Shown: positions 36,914-44,474 of the stretch, in pieces
Layout: each line of letters starts with the position of its first letter
How positions within the stretch are numbered: position 1 is the first letter of the stretch
Assembly: GCA_964555935.1 (NCBI GenBank)
Contig: CAZKUN010000023.1
Location: forward strand, 1-57,337
Source: CAZKUN01 sp964555935
Lineage (GTDB): Bacteria; Armatimonadota; Zipacnadia; Zipacnadales; VGFC01
Direction: 5' to 3'
Length of the DNA stretch: 57,337 bases
The notes under the pieces: model-generated
Told to the model about the DNA's origin: nothing
The model's input: the letters and a program-made list of their open reading frames with translations, nothing else
Database searches by the model: none
Position numbers and translations under genes: made by a program

Positions 36914-36942
36914 ATTATAGCGTTCTTTCAGAACTGATGCAA
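36914..36942 (-). promoter_or_regulatory. Promoter of tRNA-His
   Basis: On the minus strand, TTGCAT (36942-36937), a 17-nt spacer, then a perfect TATAAT (36919-36914), about 13 nt before the tRNA 5' end. This is the strongest -10 box seen in the window. Confidence 0.85.
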
Positions 36943-37096
36943 TAGCTTTCCTCAGGCCATTCGCGAGGTCCGTTGGGGTCGCCAAAGGAACCGAGATGAG
37001 GGTCGCAACCGTAGACAACTTCGGGATCTGCCTCCGCCAACTGCCACGCGCCCTCACCCGACGGTTGCCTGCCTCAATGATGACTGCCCTACTCCG

Positions 37097-37158
37097 ATAC
37101 ATCCGTCGGATGTATGTCCCTACCCGCTTCCTAGGCGGACATGCTGTGAGTATACTCA
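37097..37158. promoter_or_regulatory. Two palindromes upstream of a kinase gene
   Basis: ATACATCC-GTC-GGATGTAT (37097-37115) and the uninterrupted palindrome TGAGTATACTCA (37147-37158), followed by an A-tract. Both lie 75-135 nt upstream of the promoter at 37233 in a relatively AT-rich stretch (36943-37232) without genes. They could be binding sites for a regulator. The rest of this stretch holds nothing I recognise. Confidence 0.45.
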
Positions 37159-37232
37159 GAAAAAAAATGCCTCGGTGGAGAGAAAAATCAAACAGACGTT
37201 CTATTTCTGTGGTATAGTGCCCTCGGAGTTTG

Positions 37233-37260
37233 TTGACAATATGTGTCTTACTACTATATT
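37233..37260 (+). promoter_or_regulatory. sigma70 promoter of the soluble kinase gene
   Basis: Consensus TTGACA (37233-37238), a 16-nt spacer and TATATT (37255-37260). The predicted start near 37267 rules out the ATG-like codon at 37230 as the translation start and supports 37311. Confidence 0.8.
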
Positions 37261-37310
37261 CTACCTCAGGGACAAGACGTACTGAGGCGGTAGCAAAGGA
37301 GCCAGGTTGG

Positions 37311-38777
37311 ATGCCTACGACGAGGATGTCGGGAGGTCGCCTACCACCCTTTGACAGTGGACAGCCAGGCCTTGTGCTGGTCGCCAAAGGTGGCGAAGTA
37401 CTCTCATCTAATCAACCTGCGGAACAGCTTGCAGGCGAGCCGATCACCGCGCGCCTGGAAGATCTACCGTTGCCACCTAGTACCCTCTCGCCCATCCTGG
37501 AGGCGGTCGAGGAGTGCCTCGCCACCGAGCGAAGCATCGCCATCAGCATCGAGATGCCGGGGCACGTGGAGGGGCCTGTGGCAATCTCGGCTACCTTCAT
37601 GTGCGTGGGCGACAGTCCCGGGGCCGCGCTCGTGATGGTGCCGACGGCGCGCCCGCCGAGGGGCGAAGACGATCAGACCTTCACGATCCGGCTGATCGCG
37701 GAAGTGGCCCACGAACTCAGCCGGCCCATCTCCGCCATACTCAATTACACTGAGATGGCGCTCTTTGATCCTGAGCTGTCCGCCGCGGCACGAGCCCGTC
37801 TGCAGATGATCCTCGAGCAAGCCGGCCTGTGCCAGCGGGCCGTGCGACACCTATTGGCCGAGGGCACGTTCTCGCAGCCATTCCTCGCGGACATCGACAT
37901 CAACGACATCACTCACCGAGCGGTCAGGAGCGCGGAGGCAGCAACGGCTGCGTCAGAGGTCGAGCTGACGCTCTACCTCGCAACACAGCTCCCGCCGATA
38001 GCCGGCGACCCTGAGGACCTCACTGCAGTCATCCGCAACCTCCTGGAGAACGCCATCCAGGCCGCCAACGGCGACTCGCCGGCGGTCGCGTTGACCACCG
38101 AGGCAACGCCCGCCGGCGTCCGGATAACCGTCACCGACAACGGTCCGGGCATCGCGCCGGAGGTCACCAGCACGCTCTTCGATCCGTTCATCACGACGAA
38201 GGCCGTCGGAGAGGGCACGGGACTCGGACTGTCCATCGTCCGCCGCATCGTCAACCAACACGACGGACAGGTCCGAGCCGACAGCTCACCGGACGGAGGA
38301 GCGCGATTCACCGTCGACCTGCCGACATCCGACCCGACCTCACTCCGCCCAGCCGAGACGCTCGTGGACGATCATCAGCCCGAACCCGCCTCGGAGACCG
38401 CCGAGACGTGCCTCGTCGTTGATGACGACAAGTCGATGCGGGGGTTGCTGCGGGAGTACCTCGGGAGCATGGGTTACGACGTCTCCGAGGCGCGTGACGG
38501 CGCCGAGGCCCTTCGCATGGCGCTGGCGGAGAAATACGATCTGATCGTCTGCGATATCAAGATGCCGATGATGAACGGCGCCGATTTCTTCCGCGCCCTA
38601 AACGAAAAGCACCCGGACCGAGCCGCGCGGGTGGTCTTCTCCACCGGGATTCTGCCGACCGACAAGAGCGACGCATTCTTGCGCGGGCTACCAAACCCGC
38701 GCCTGCAGAAACCGTTCCGCCTCTCGGCCTTGCGAGCCGCCATCGAAACTGTCAACGTCACGGTGACGGGCGGCTAG
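37311..38777 (+). CDS. Soluble hybrid histidine kinase with C-terminal receiver
   Basis: A 488-residue cytoplasmic protein. A PAS-like sensor (about 10-120, GQPGLVLVAKGGEVLSSNQ) is followed by HisKA with the acceptor His in IAEVAHELSRPIS, an HATPase domain (LLENAIQAAN, DNGPGI, GEGTGLGLS) and a receiver (about 365-485) with the acceptor Asp in LIVCDIKMPM. There is no transmembrane segment and no output domain. The start at 37311 is downstream of a consensus promoter and has AAAGGAG upstream. Together with the membrane kinase at 29285 it brackets the hisS region on opposite strands; whether the two exchange phosphate is unknown. Confidence 0.88.
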   Translation: MPTTRMSGGRLPPFDSGQPGLVLVAKGGEVLSSNQPAEQLAGEPITARLEDLPLPPSTLSPILEAVEECLATERSIAISIEMPGHVEGPVAISATFMCVGDSPGAALVMVPTARPPRGEDDQTFTIRLIAEVAHELSRPISAILNYTEMALFDPELSAAARARLQMILEQAGLCQRAVRHLLAEGTFSQPFLADIDINDITHRAVRSAEAATAASEVELTLYLATQLPPIAGDPEDLTAVIRNLLENAIQAANGDSPAVALTTEATPAGVRITVTDNGPGIAPEVTSTLFDPFITTKAVGEGTGLGLSIVRRIVNQHDGQVRADSSPDGGARFTVDLPTSDPTSLRPAETLVDDHQPEPASETAETCLVVDDDKSMRGLLREYLGSMGYDVSEARDGAEALRMALAEKYDLIVCDIKMPMMNGADFFRALNEKHPDRAARVVFSTGILPTDKSDAFLRGLPNPRLQKPFRLSALRAAIETVNVTVTGG

Positions 38778-38806
38778 CCGCGCCGCGCGAGCGATGGGGC
38801 CCCGCG

Positions 38807-38830
38807 TAGGGGCGCGATCTATCGCGCCCT
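38807..38830. repeat. GGGCGCGAT palindrome, copy 1
   Basis: TAGGGGCGCGAT-CT-ATCGCGCCCT, 30 nt after the kinase stop and 12 nt from the convergent symporter stop. The second copy is at 42841. Confidence 0.8.
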
Positions 38831-38841
38831 GATGTCCCTCG

Positions 38842-40374
38842 TTATCCCTCATCCGCCACTTCCAGCGGCTCCGCCTCCTCCGGCAAGTCGCCAAGCGGCA
38901 GCGGCTCCACCGGCCCCATCAACCGGTTCACTCCCAGCGCGACCGCAAACCCCAGCACGTTCCCGATCACGGGGAAGAGCAGGAAGTGCAAGTCCGTTCC
39001 GTAACTCATCACCGCCACTGACGCCGCCGCGCAAGCCCAGCCCGCGATCGCCGCGAACGCCCGAATCCGGATCGGCAGGAACGCCAGCGCCATCAGCGCC
39101 AGCACCCCCGTAGTGGAGTAGCTCATCACCTTGCTCCACGTATCCTGCGCGTACTGCACGTTCTTAAACGCAAGCGCCATAAGAACCGCGGCGATGCCCC
39201 AGATCAGCGTCAACCACCGCGCGATCGACAGGTACTGCTCATCGGTTCGCCTCGTCTTGGAGAACCGTTTATAGAAATCTTCCACGCACACCGTCGAACT
39301 CGAGTTCATGCATGAATCGATACTCGACATCGCCGCCGCGAACACGGCCGCCAACACCAGCCCTCCGATTCCTATCGGCAGTCGCGTCACGATGAAGTGC
39401 GGGTAGATCGCATCGTACTTCGGCTTGTCCTGCGCCAGGATATCCATCACATGGGGATCGACGTGAGCCGTGTAGTAGACGAACAGCCCCGAGCCGATGA
39501 AATAGAACAGCAGCGACAACGGGATGTACCCGATGATCGCGATCCAGACGCTCTTGTTCGCCTCTTTCGTCGACTTCGTCGCCATGAACCGCTGGGTCAT
39601 GTCCTGTTGCGTCCCGTAGATGCGAATCGTCTGGAAGATCGTCTCCAGGATCAGCCACGCGCTCGCGAGTTTGGTGACGTTCATCGACCCTTCGATTATC
39701 CGGAACTTGTGGCTCTCGGCCGCCAGCTGGAAGAAGTTCGCCCCCGCTGATTGGCAGTCAATGAGGATGTACCCCACGCTCAGGACCGCCCCAATCGCCA
39801 GAATCACCACCTGCACCGCGTCCGTCCAGATGACCGCCTCGATGCCGCCCATCACCGTATAGAGCGTCACGATCACGCCCATCACGATGATCGTCGTCGT
39901 GATGTCTGTGCCGGTGATGGTGTGAAATGCCAACGCCGGCAGATACAGCACCAGCCCCATCCTCCCGATCGACAGGATCAGGAAGCAGAAACTCGCGAGC
40001 ATCCGTGCCGAGACATGAATCCGCTGCTCCAGGAATTCGTAGACGCTGATGACGCCCGCCGCACGATACCTCGGCAGCACGAACCCGGTTATGACCCACG
40101 CGGTGATCAGCAGGAACGGGACCTGGATCGCCCAAAGCCAATCTTCCGGCCCGTACGATTTGCCTGGCAGCCCCATCATCGTCAGCGCGGACAGGTACGT
40201 GCCGAGCAAGCTCAAGCCAACCACCAGCGAGCCCAGTCGGCCACTCGCGATGAAGAACCCGCGACTGTCCTTGATCTTGCGGCTCATGTACCATCCGAGC
40301 CCCAGCATCGCGCCCAGGTATGCCACGATCACTGCCCAGTTTACGGGGTGCAGACCAACAGCTTCGCCGCCCAT
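38842..40374 (-). CDS. Sodium:solute symporter (SSS family)
   Basis: A 510-residue membrane transporter with about 13 hydrophobic helices. SSS-family features include the N-terminal GWYMSRKIKDSRGFFIASGRL, YSYG-like GKSYGPEDWLW, the ISVYEFLEQR loop, VMGGIEAVIWTDAVQ in the middle and the AAAMSSIDSCMNSSST sodium-site region. It imports a small solute (sugar, sugar acid, amino acid or similar) together with Na+. The neighbouring secreted glycosidases make a sugar or uronate likely, but this is inference. ATG 40374 is favoured over GTG 40383 by spacing from a weak GAGTGA site. Divergent from the next gene; the 192-bp gap contains the CTTCG string at 40471. Confidence 0.9.
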   Translation of the reverse strand: MGGEAVGLHPVNWAVIVAYLGAMLGLGWYMSRKIKDSRGFFIASGRLGSLVVGLSLLGTYLSALTMMGLPGKSYGPEDWLWAIQVPFLLITAWVITGFVLPRYRAAGVISVYEFLEQRIHVSARMLASFCFLILSIGRMGLVLYLPALAFHTITGTDITTTIIVMGVIVTLYTVMGGIEAVIWTDAVQVVILAIGAVLSVGYILIDCQSAGANFFQLAAESHKFRIIEGSMNVTKLASAWLILETIFQTIRIYGTQQDMTQRFMATKSTKEANKSVWIAIIGYIPLSLLFYFIGSGLFVYYTAHVDPHVMDILAQDKPKYDAIYPHFIVTRLPIGIGGLVLAAVFAAAMSSIDSCMNSSSTVCVEDFYKRFSKTRRTDEQYLSIARWLTLIWGIAAVLMALAFKNVQYAQDTWSKVMSYSTTGVLALMALAFLPIRIRAFAAIAGWACAAASVAVMSYGTDLHFLLFPVIGNVLGFAVALGVNRLMGPVEPLPLGDLPEEAEPLEVADEG

Positions 40375-40470
40375 GTGGATCACTCGCTATCGTGCAGGGA
40401 ATGCTGTCCACCATCGCCTCCGCAGTTCGCTCCGCCCCATCCCGCCTCCTGCGCCGTAACCCATTCCTGC

Positions 40471-40513
40471 CGTTCTTCGTCGTCTTCGTGTCTTCGCGTC
40501 TTCCCTCTTTCGT
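40471..40513. repeat. CTTCGTGTCTTCG-type low-complexity string
   Basis: A pyrimidine-rich segment built from repeated TCTTCG/GTCTTC units about 9-10 nt apart, between the divergent symporter and glycosidase-like genes. Similar strings occur at 49369-49390 (CTTCGTGGCCCTCCG) and, as CCTTGGTGTCCTTGGTGG, at 52575-52607. They resemble intergenic strings common in related genomes; function unknown. Confidence 0.55.
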
Positions 40514-40566
40514 TGCCGTCGCCCGTCTCCCAAGGTCGTTCATCCCCTCCCCTCGAACCCTCTTGC

Positions 40567-42843
40567 ATGGTCATTCTCACCTGCCTCCTCCTCATCTCTC
40601 CCGCTCGCGCCGACGAGATTCCTCTCGCCTCCGAAACCACCATCCCGCGCGGCGAATCGATCACGCTCACCTTCGAACCGATCTCAACTGGCGACACCAC
40701 CGTCCTCCTCGAGACCTACGCGCGCATGGACTCGCCGGGCCTCGGCGGCTCGACGCTCTTCATGGATCTCACCCTCAACGACGAGCCCCTCCGCCCCGCC
40801 AAGTCACGCACGATCATGCGCCTGATGAACCGCAAACCCGTCTCCCCCATCACGCCCACGCTCATCCACGCCTGGTACGGTGGCCGCGGCGGTTGGCGCG
40901 TCGTCTACGCCGCCGACTTCGAGACCGCGAAGACCCAAGATTTCTACGAGGGCGATCCGTACCGCCTCCTCATTGATGTCACCGATCTCGTCGATACCGC
41001 GGAGGAGAACCAGCTCGTTATCACCAGCACCGCCACCGATGCCTTCGCCAAGCGCGTCGGCACCGATCTCGACCTCGTGTTCGACCACGTCACGCTGCTG
41101 ACCCAGCCCGGCGTCAGCCCGACCCTCAACGCCGAGGCGAATCTCCAGCCCATCATCAACCGGGGCGAGCCCGCCGCCGGTCCCGCTGAATTCTCCGCCG
41201 ACCAGCCATCCGATTCCGAAGTGCTCCTCACCATCGGCGACGAGCGCCTGAGCTTCGCCACCAAACTCGCCTCCGCCGGCGATCACTGCACCCGCGCCCG
41301 CCGCGTCGATGTCTCAGACCGCAAGATCACTATCGCCGATTCGATCACCAACACCAGTGACGACGCCGAAATCGGCATCCAGGTCACCCACGCCCTCGAT
41401 CTCTCCGAGCGGCCCGATCCCGTCGTCCGCCTCGCCGGCAATCCCGATCCCGGCGTCGATTCCTGGTACTCTCCCGCCAATCCCTCCGTCCATGTCCGCC
41501 TCGAAGACCTCGGCCTGGGGATGATCTGCGAGGACGATGTCTTCCGCAATCAGGCGACGCTGTTCTTCGATGCCGACGCCATCGCCACCGGTCTGCGCAC
41601 CGACCGGCTCTACCTCGGGCCGGGCGAATCCGAGACCCTCGAGTGGTCGATCTACCCGGTTGCCGGGCCCGATTACTTCGACTTCATCAACCTCGTCCGC
41701 GATGATTGGGGATCCAACTACACCGTCGAGGGCGCGTGGGTCTTCTTCCTGCCCGACATGATCATCGACCGTCCCGTCGACGAGATTCGCGCTGATATCG
41801 ACCGGCTCGGGATTCGCTACGCCTGCATGTGGGGCGGGTGGGTTGATGCCAAGAGCGATCCCAAGCGCATCGGCTTTGGGGCCGAGGTCCTGAGCGACTA
41901 CTGGGCCGACTATCGCCGCCGCATCGCGCTCGCGATCGCGAAGCTCCGTGAGGCCAGCCCCGAGATGAAAGTCCTCATCTACTACGACACCCAGCGCGGC
42001 ACGTACGCCGACGCGAGCACCCGCTTCGCCGACAGCAGGCTCACCAACCACGAGGGCGAGCACGGCTCGACCGAGTGGAGCGGCGTCTACTCGCTCACAT
42101 GGTCGATGTTCGCGAGCCTCACCAACTCCTTCGGCAAGGCCACGCTCGACGCGGTCGATGCGTACTTCGATGAACTCGGAGCGGACGGGCTCTACTGGGA
42201 TGAGATGGAGTGCACGAGCTACGGCGTGCCACTCGTCACCTACGACCAACCCGACGGGCGCACGTGCGTCATGGATCCCGATTCCCTCGAGATCACCCAA
42301 CAGATCGGCGTGACCACGCTCCTCGGCGAGAAGCACCGCCTGGCCGTCATCGACAAGTGCCGCGCCCGCGGCGGCACCCTCATGGGCAACGGTCCGACGA
42401 CGACTCGCGGCCTGCTCGCCGCCCGCGTTCAGCGCATGGTGGAGATTCAGCACAACGATACCTGGTGTTACGAGGGGAATCTCGACACGCCGCTCGGCTA
42501 CGCAAGCAGTCGCATGGACTTCGGCAACATCACCCGCGCGCTCGATCTGGCGACGCTTCTCGTCGGCACGCGCTTCGATTACGACTACGAGATCACGCCC
42601 CACCTCTTCCCCTTCACTCCCATCCAGCTCCACGCCGGCTACCTGCTCGGCGAGGAGCGAATCATCGTCACCCACTCTGGCGAGTACTGCTGGCACGGTG
42701 AATCGGTCCAGGCCGTCGCCCGATTCTTCGATGTCGATGGCAAGCTCCGCGACACTTCAGCCGCCCAGACCATCTCATCCGCCGCGCCCTTCGCCGTCAC
42801 CCTTTCCCCCGGCGAGGCCTGCGTCATCGCCCGAGCCGAGTAG
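40567..42843 (+). CDS. Exported glycoside-hydrolase-like protein, family unassigned
   Basis: A 758-residue protein with a short signal peptide (MVILTCLLLISPARA). The first ~400 residues are beta-rich; a TIM-barrel-like region (about 400-660) follows with candidate acidic catalytic residues in KVLIYYDTQRG and ADGLYWDEMECTSYG, and a short C-terminal beta domain. The layout resembles the protein at 14156 but similarity is general. I do not recognise a GH family. The start at 40567 is chosen for the signal peptide; its ribosome site is weak. Upstream frame extensions to 39751 run antisense to the symporter gene and are rejected. The TAG stop is supplied by the repeat at 42841. Confidence 0.7.
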   Translation: MVILTCLLLISPARADEIPLASETTIPRGESITLTFEPISTGDTTVLLETYARMDSPGLGGSTLFMDLTLNDEPLRPAKSRTIMRLMNRKPVSPITPTLIHAWYGGRGGWRVVYAADFETAKTQDFYEGDPYRLLIDVTDLVDTAEENQLVITSTATDAFAKRVGTDLDLVFDHVTLLTQPGVSPTLNAEANLQPIINRGEPAAGPAEFSADQPSDSEVLLTIGDERLSFATKLASAGDHCTRARRVDVSDRKITIADSITNTSDDAEIGIQVTHALDLSERPDPVVRLAGNPDPGVDSWYSPANPSVHVRLEDLGLGMICEDDVFRNQATLFFDADAIATGLRTDRLYLGPGESETLEWSIYPVAGPDYFDFINLVRDDWGSNYTVEGAWVFFLPDMIIDRPVDEIRADIDRLGIRYACMWGGWVDAKSDPKRIGFGAEVLSDYWADYRRRIALAIAKLREASPEMKVLIYYDTQRGTYADASTRFADSRLTNHEGEHGSTEWSGVYSLTWSMFASLTNSFGKATLDAVDAYFDELGADGLYWDEMECTSYGVPLVTYDQPDGRTCVMDPDSLEITQQIGVTTLLGEKHRLAVIDKCRARGGTLMGNGPTTTRGLLAARVQRMVEIQHNDTWCYEGNLDTPLGYASSRMDFGNITRALDLATLLVGTRFDYDYEITPHLFPFTPIQLHAGYLLGEERIIVTHSGEYCWHGESVQAVARFFDVDGKLRDTSAAQTISSAAPFAVTLSPGEACVIARAE

Positions 42844-42864
42844 GGGCGCGATTCATCGCGCCCT
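42841..42864. repeat. GGGCGCGAT palindrome, copy 2
   Basis: TAGGGGCGCGAT-TC-ATCGCGCCCT, the same as 38807-38830 except for the two central bases. Its first three bases are the stop codon of the glycosidase-like gene. Confidence 0.85.
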
Positions 42865-42897
42865 GCCGTTGTGGGTCGGGCCCTAAGGAGACTCCCC

Positions 42898-44322
42898 TCA
42901 GCCGCCCTCCGCTAGTTCATAGAGCCGCGCCGACAGGTCCCGAACCGCCGCTTCCATCTCCGGGTAGAACTCGCCGCGCGTCGTCATCAGGCCCTGATGC
43001 TGCTTCTTCTCCTTGCCGGGCATCTTGCGTGACGTATCGATGATGCCGCACATGTGCCAGCCGACGAAGTCGGGCCGGGCGGTGGCGTTCTCCATGAACT
43101 CGCGCGTCCACTCGGCGCGCTCGGCCTGGTCTCTGGCGTGCGGGCCGTAGGGGTCGGGCGTGTCCTCGGTCGGCACGGTGAAGGCCGAGTCGCCGTTCAG
43201 GTACGGTTTGCCGACCTTGTCAGACCACCGGTCCATGGTCGCCTTCTGCTTCTCCCACGGCGCGTAGTACTGGATGTTGACAACGTCGGTGTAGCGACTC
43301 GTCACGCTGACGATGGTGTCGAAGGCGTCGCTGTTGGCGTTGACCTTGTCGCCGAGGAAGAGATGGTTCGGGTCGACGCGCCGCAGGGCAGCCTTAGCGA
43401 CGCCGTAGTACTTGTCGACGCAGAGCAGCAGGAAGGCCGCGTTGTCGTCGCGTTCGGCCTGATTGGCGGGTCGGGCGTTGGGGCGCCAGTTCTCGGCGGC
43501 GAGCAGAGCGTCCCACGAGCCGAAGTCCGTGTCGTAGACCGTGTTGAAAGCCGCGATGTCGGCGTGGCGCTCGCGCATCGTATCGACGTAGGCCTGCTTG
43601 GCGGGGGTATGGGCGCCCAGGTTGCGCAGGCGGCGGGGCCAGGTCGTGCTCTTGTGCCAGTCGGCGTCGTTGTCGGTCATTGCCGGCACGTCTGCCATGC
43701 AGTACCCGAGGATCATGGGGTCGTTGGCGTAGGGCTCGGCCATCTCGCGCGCGGCGGCCTCGCAGATCGCCTCGTATTCGGGCGCGAAGACGTCGGCGTA
43801 GGTCTCCGGCGTCGGCTTGCGGTAGTGCGAGAGCACGAGCGGCTCGTAACGCGCCACGTAGGGGAACAGTGCCTCGCCCGGTGGTTCGGTCAGCATCGGC
43901 ACGTCGGTGTGGATGCCCAGCGTGTTCAGCCCCAGCCGCCGCAGATCGGCCAGCGCCGCGTCGCGGAAGCCTCTCTTCCAGGCCTCGTCCCACGGTTGCC
44001 CGGCGCCAAACGCCTTGACCCAGTGCTCGCGGTTGTAGTCCTGCGCCCACCAGCCCGCGTGGTAGTGGTTGACCCCAAACGAGATGAAGGCATTGCCATC
44101 GGGCGTCACCAGCCACCACCGCTCGCCGTCGTGCTCCGTGCGGAAGAACCCGGTCGCCTCGAATGTCCTGCCCTTCCATCCGCCGTAGCGGTCGCGATCA
44201 GACGCCCTCGACTCATCCATTGGCGCGGCCTCCGTTCTCGAGCGCGTGCCGATCCCGGCCCACGACACCAACGCGCCGGCGGCCAGCATCGTCTTCAGAC
44301 AGTCGCGTCGTGTAGAGTTCAT
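42898..44322 (-). CDS. Exported agarase-like glycoside hydrolase
   Basis: A 474-residue protein. The N-terminus STRRDCLKTMLAAGALVSWAG has a twin-Arg followed by a hydrophobic segment, suggesting Tat export. The mature part opens with GRTFEATGFFRTEHDG and WWLVTPDGNAFISFGVNH, the hallmark start of beta-agarase-like (GH50-related) proteins, and continues as a TIM barrel with ILGYCMADVPAM and a late DFVGWHMCGI segment. Classical GH50 has a Glu in the ILGY-type motif; here that place reads CMADVP, so an altered or absent agarase activity is possible. GGAGG lies 9 nt before ATG 44322; the frame continues to 44448 without a good start. Divergent from the cellulase-like gene. Confidence 0.72.
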   Translation of the reverse strand: MNSTRRDCLKTMLAAGALVSWAGIGTRSRTEAAPMDESRASDRDRYGGWKGRTFEATGFFRTEHDGERWWLVTPDGNAFISFGVNHYHAGWWAQDYNREHWVKAFGAGQPWDEAWKRGFRDAALADLRRLGLNTLGIHTDVPMLTEPPGEALFPYVARYEPLVLSHYRKPTPETYADVFAPEYEAICEAAAREMAEPYANDPMILGYCMADVPAMTDNDADWHKSTTWPRRLRNLGAHTPAKQAYVDTMRERHADIAAFNTVYDTDFGSWDALLAAENWRPNARPANQAERDDNAAFLLLCVDKYYGVAKAALRRVDPNHLFLGDKVNANSDAFDTIVSVTSRYTDVVNIQYYAPWEKQKATMDRWSDKVGKPYLNGDSAFTVPTEDTPDPYGPHARDQAERAEWTREFMENATARPDFVGWHMCGIIDTSRKMPGKEKKQHQGLMTTRGEFYPEMEAAVRDLSARLYELAEGG

Positions 44323-44474
44323 CACAGGCTCCCTCCGGCCGCTGAATTCCCGGAGCTTCCATGCCGGCCCCGCCGTGTCCTCTCCCCTCCTCCAACCCCG
44401 CACAGGTTCCCAGTACCCCGCCGTAGAACCACGACTCCAGCCGTCCATGCCACGCGTGACTCGGGGGCGAACCG

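Noticed and set aside
36797..37387. 196-codon minus-strand ORF
   Set aside because: Runs through the terminator, tRNA-His and both promoters; cannot be a gene.
39751..40566. N-terminal extension of the glycosidase-like ORF
   Set aside because: Overlaps the symporter gene in antisense; the signal peptide at 40567 marks the real start.
41314..42696. 460-codon minus-strand ORF
   Set aside because: Antisense shadow of the glycosidase-like gene at 40567.
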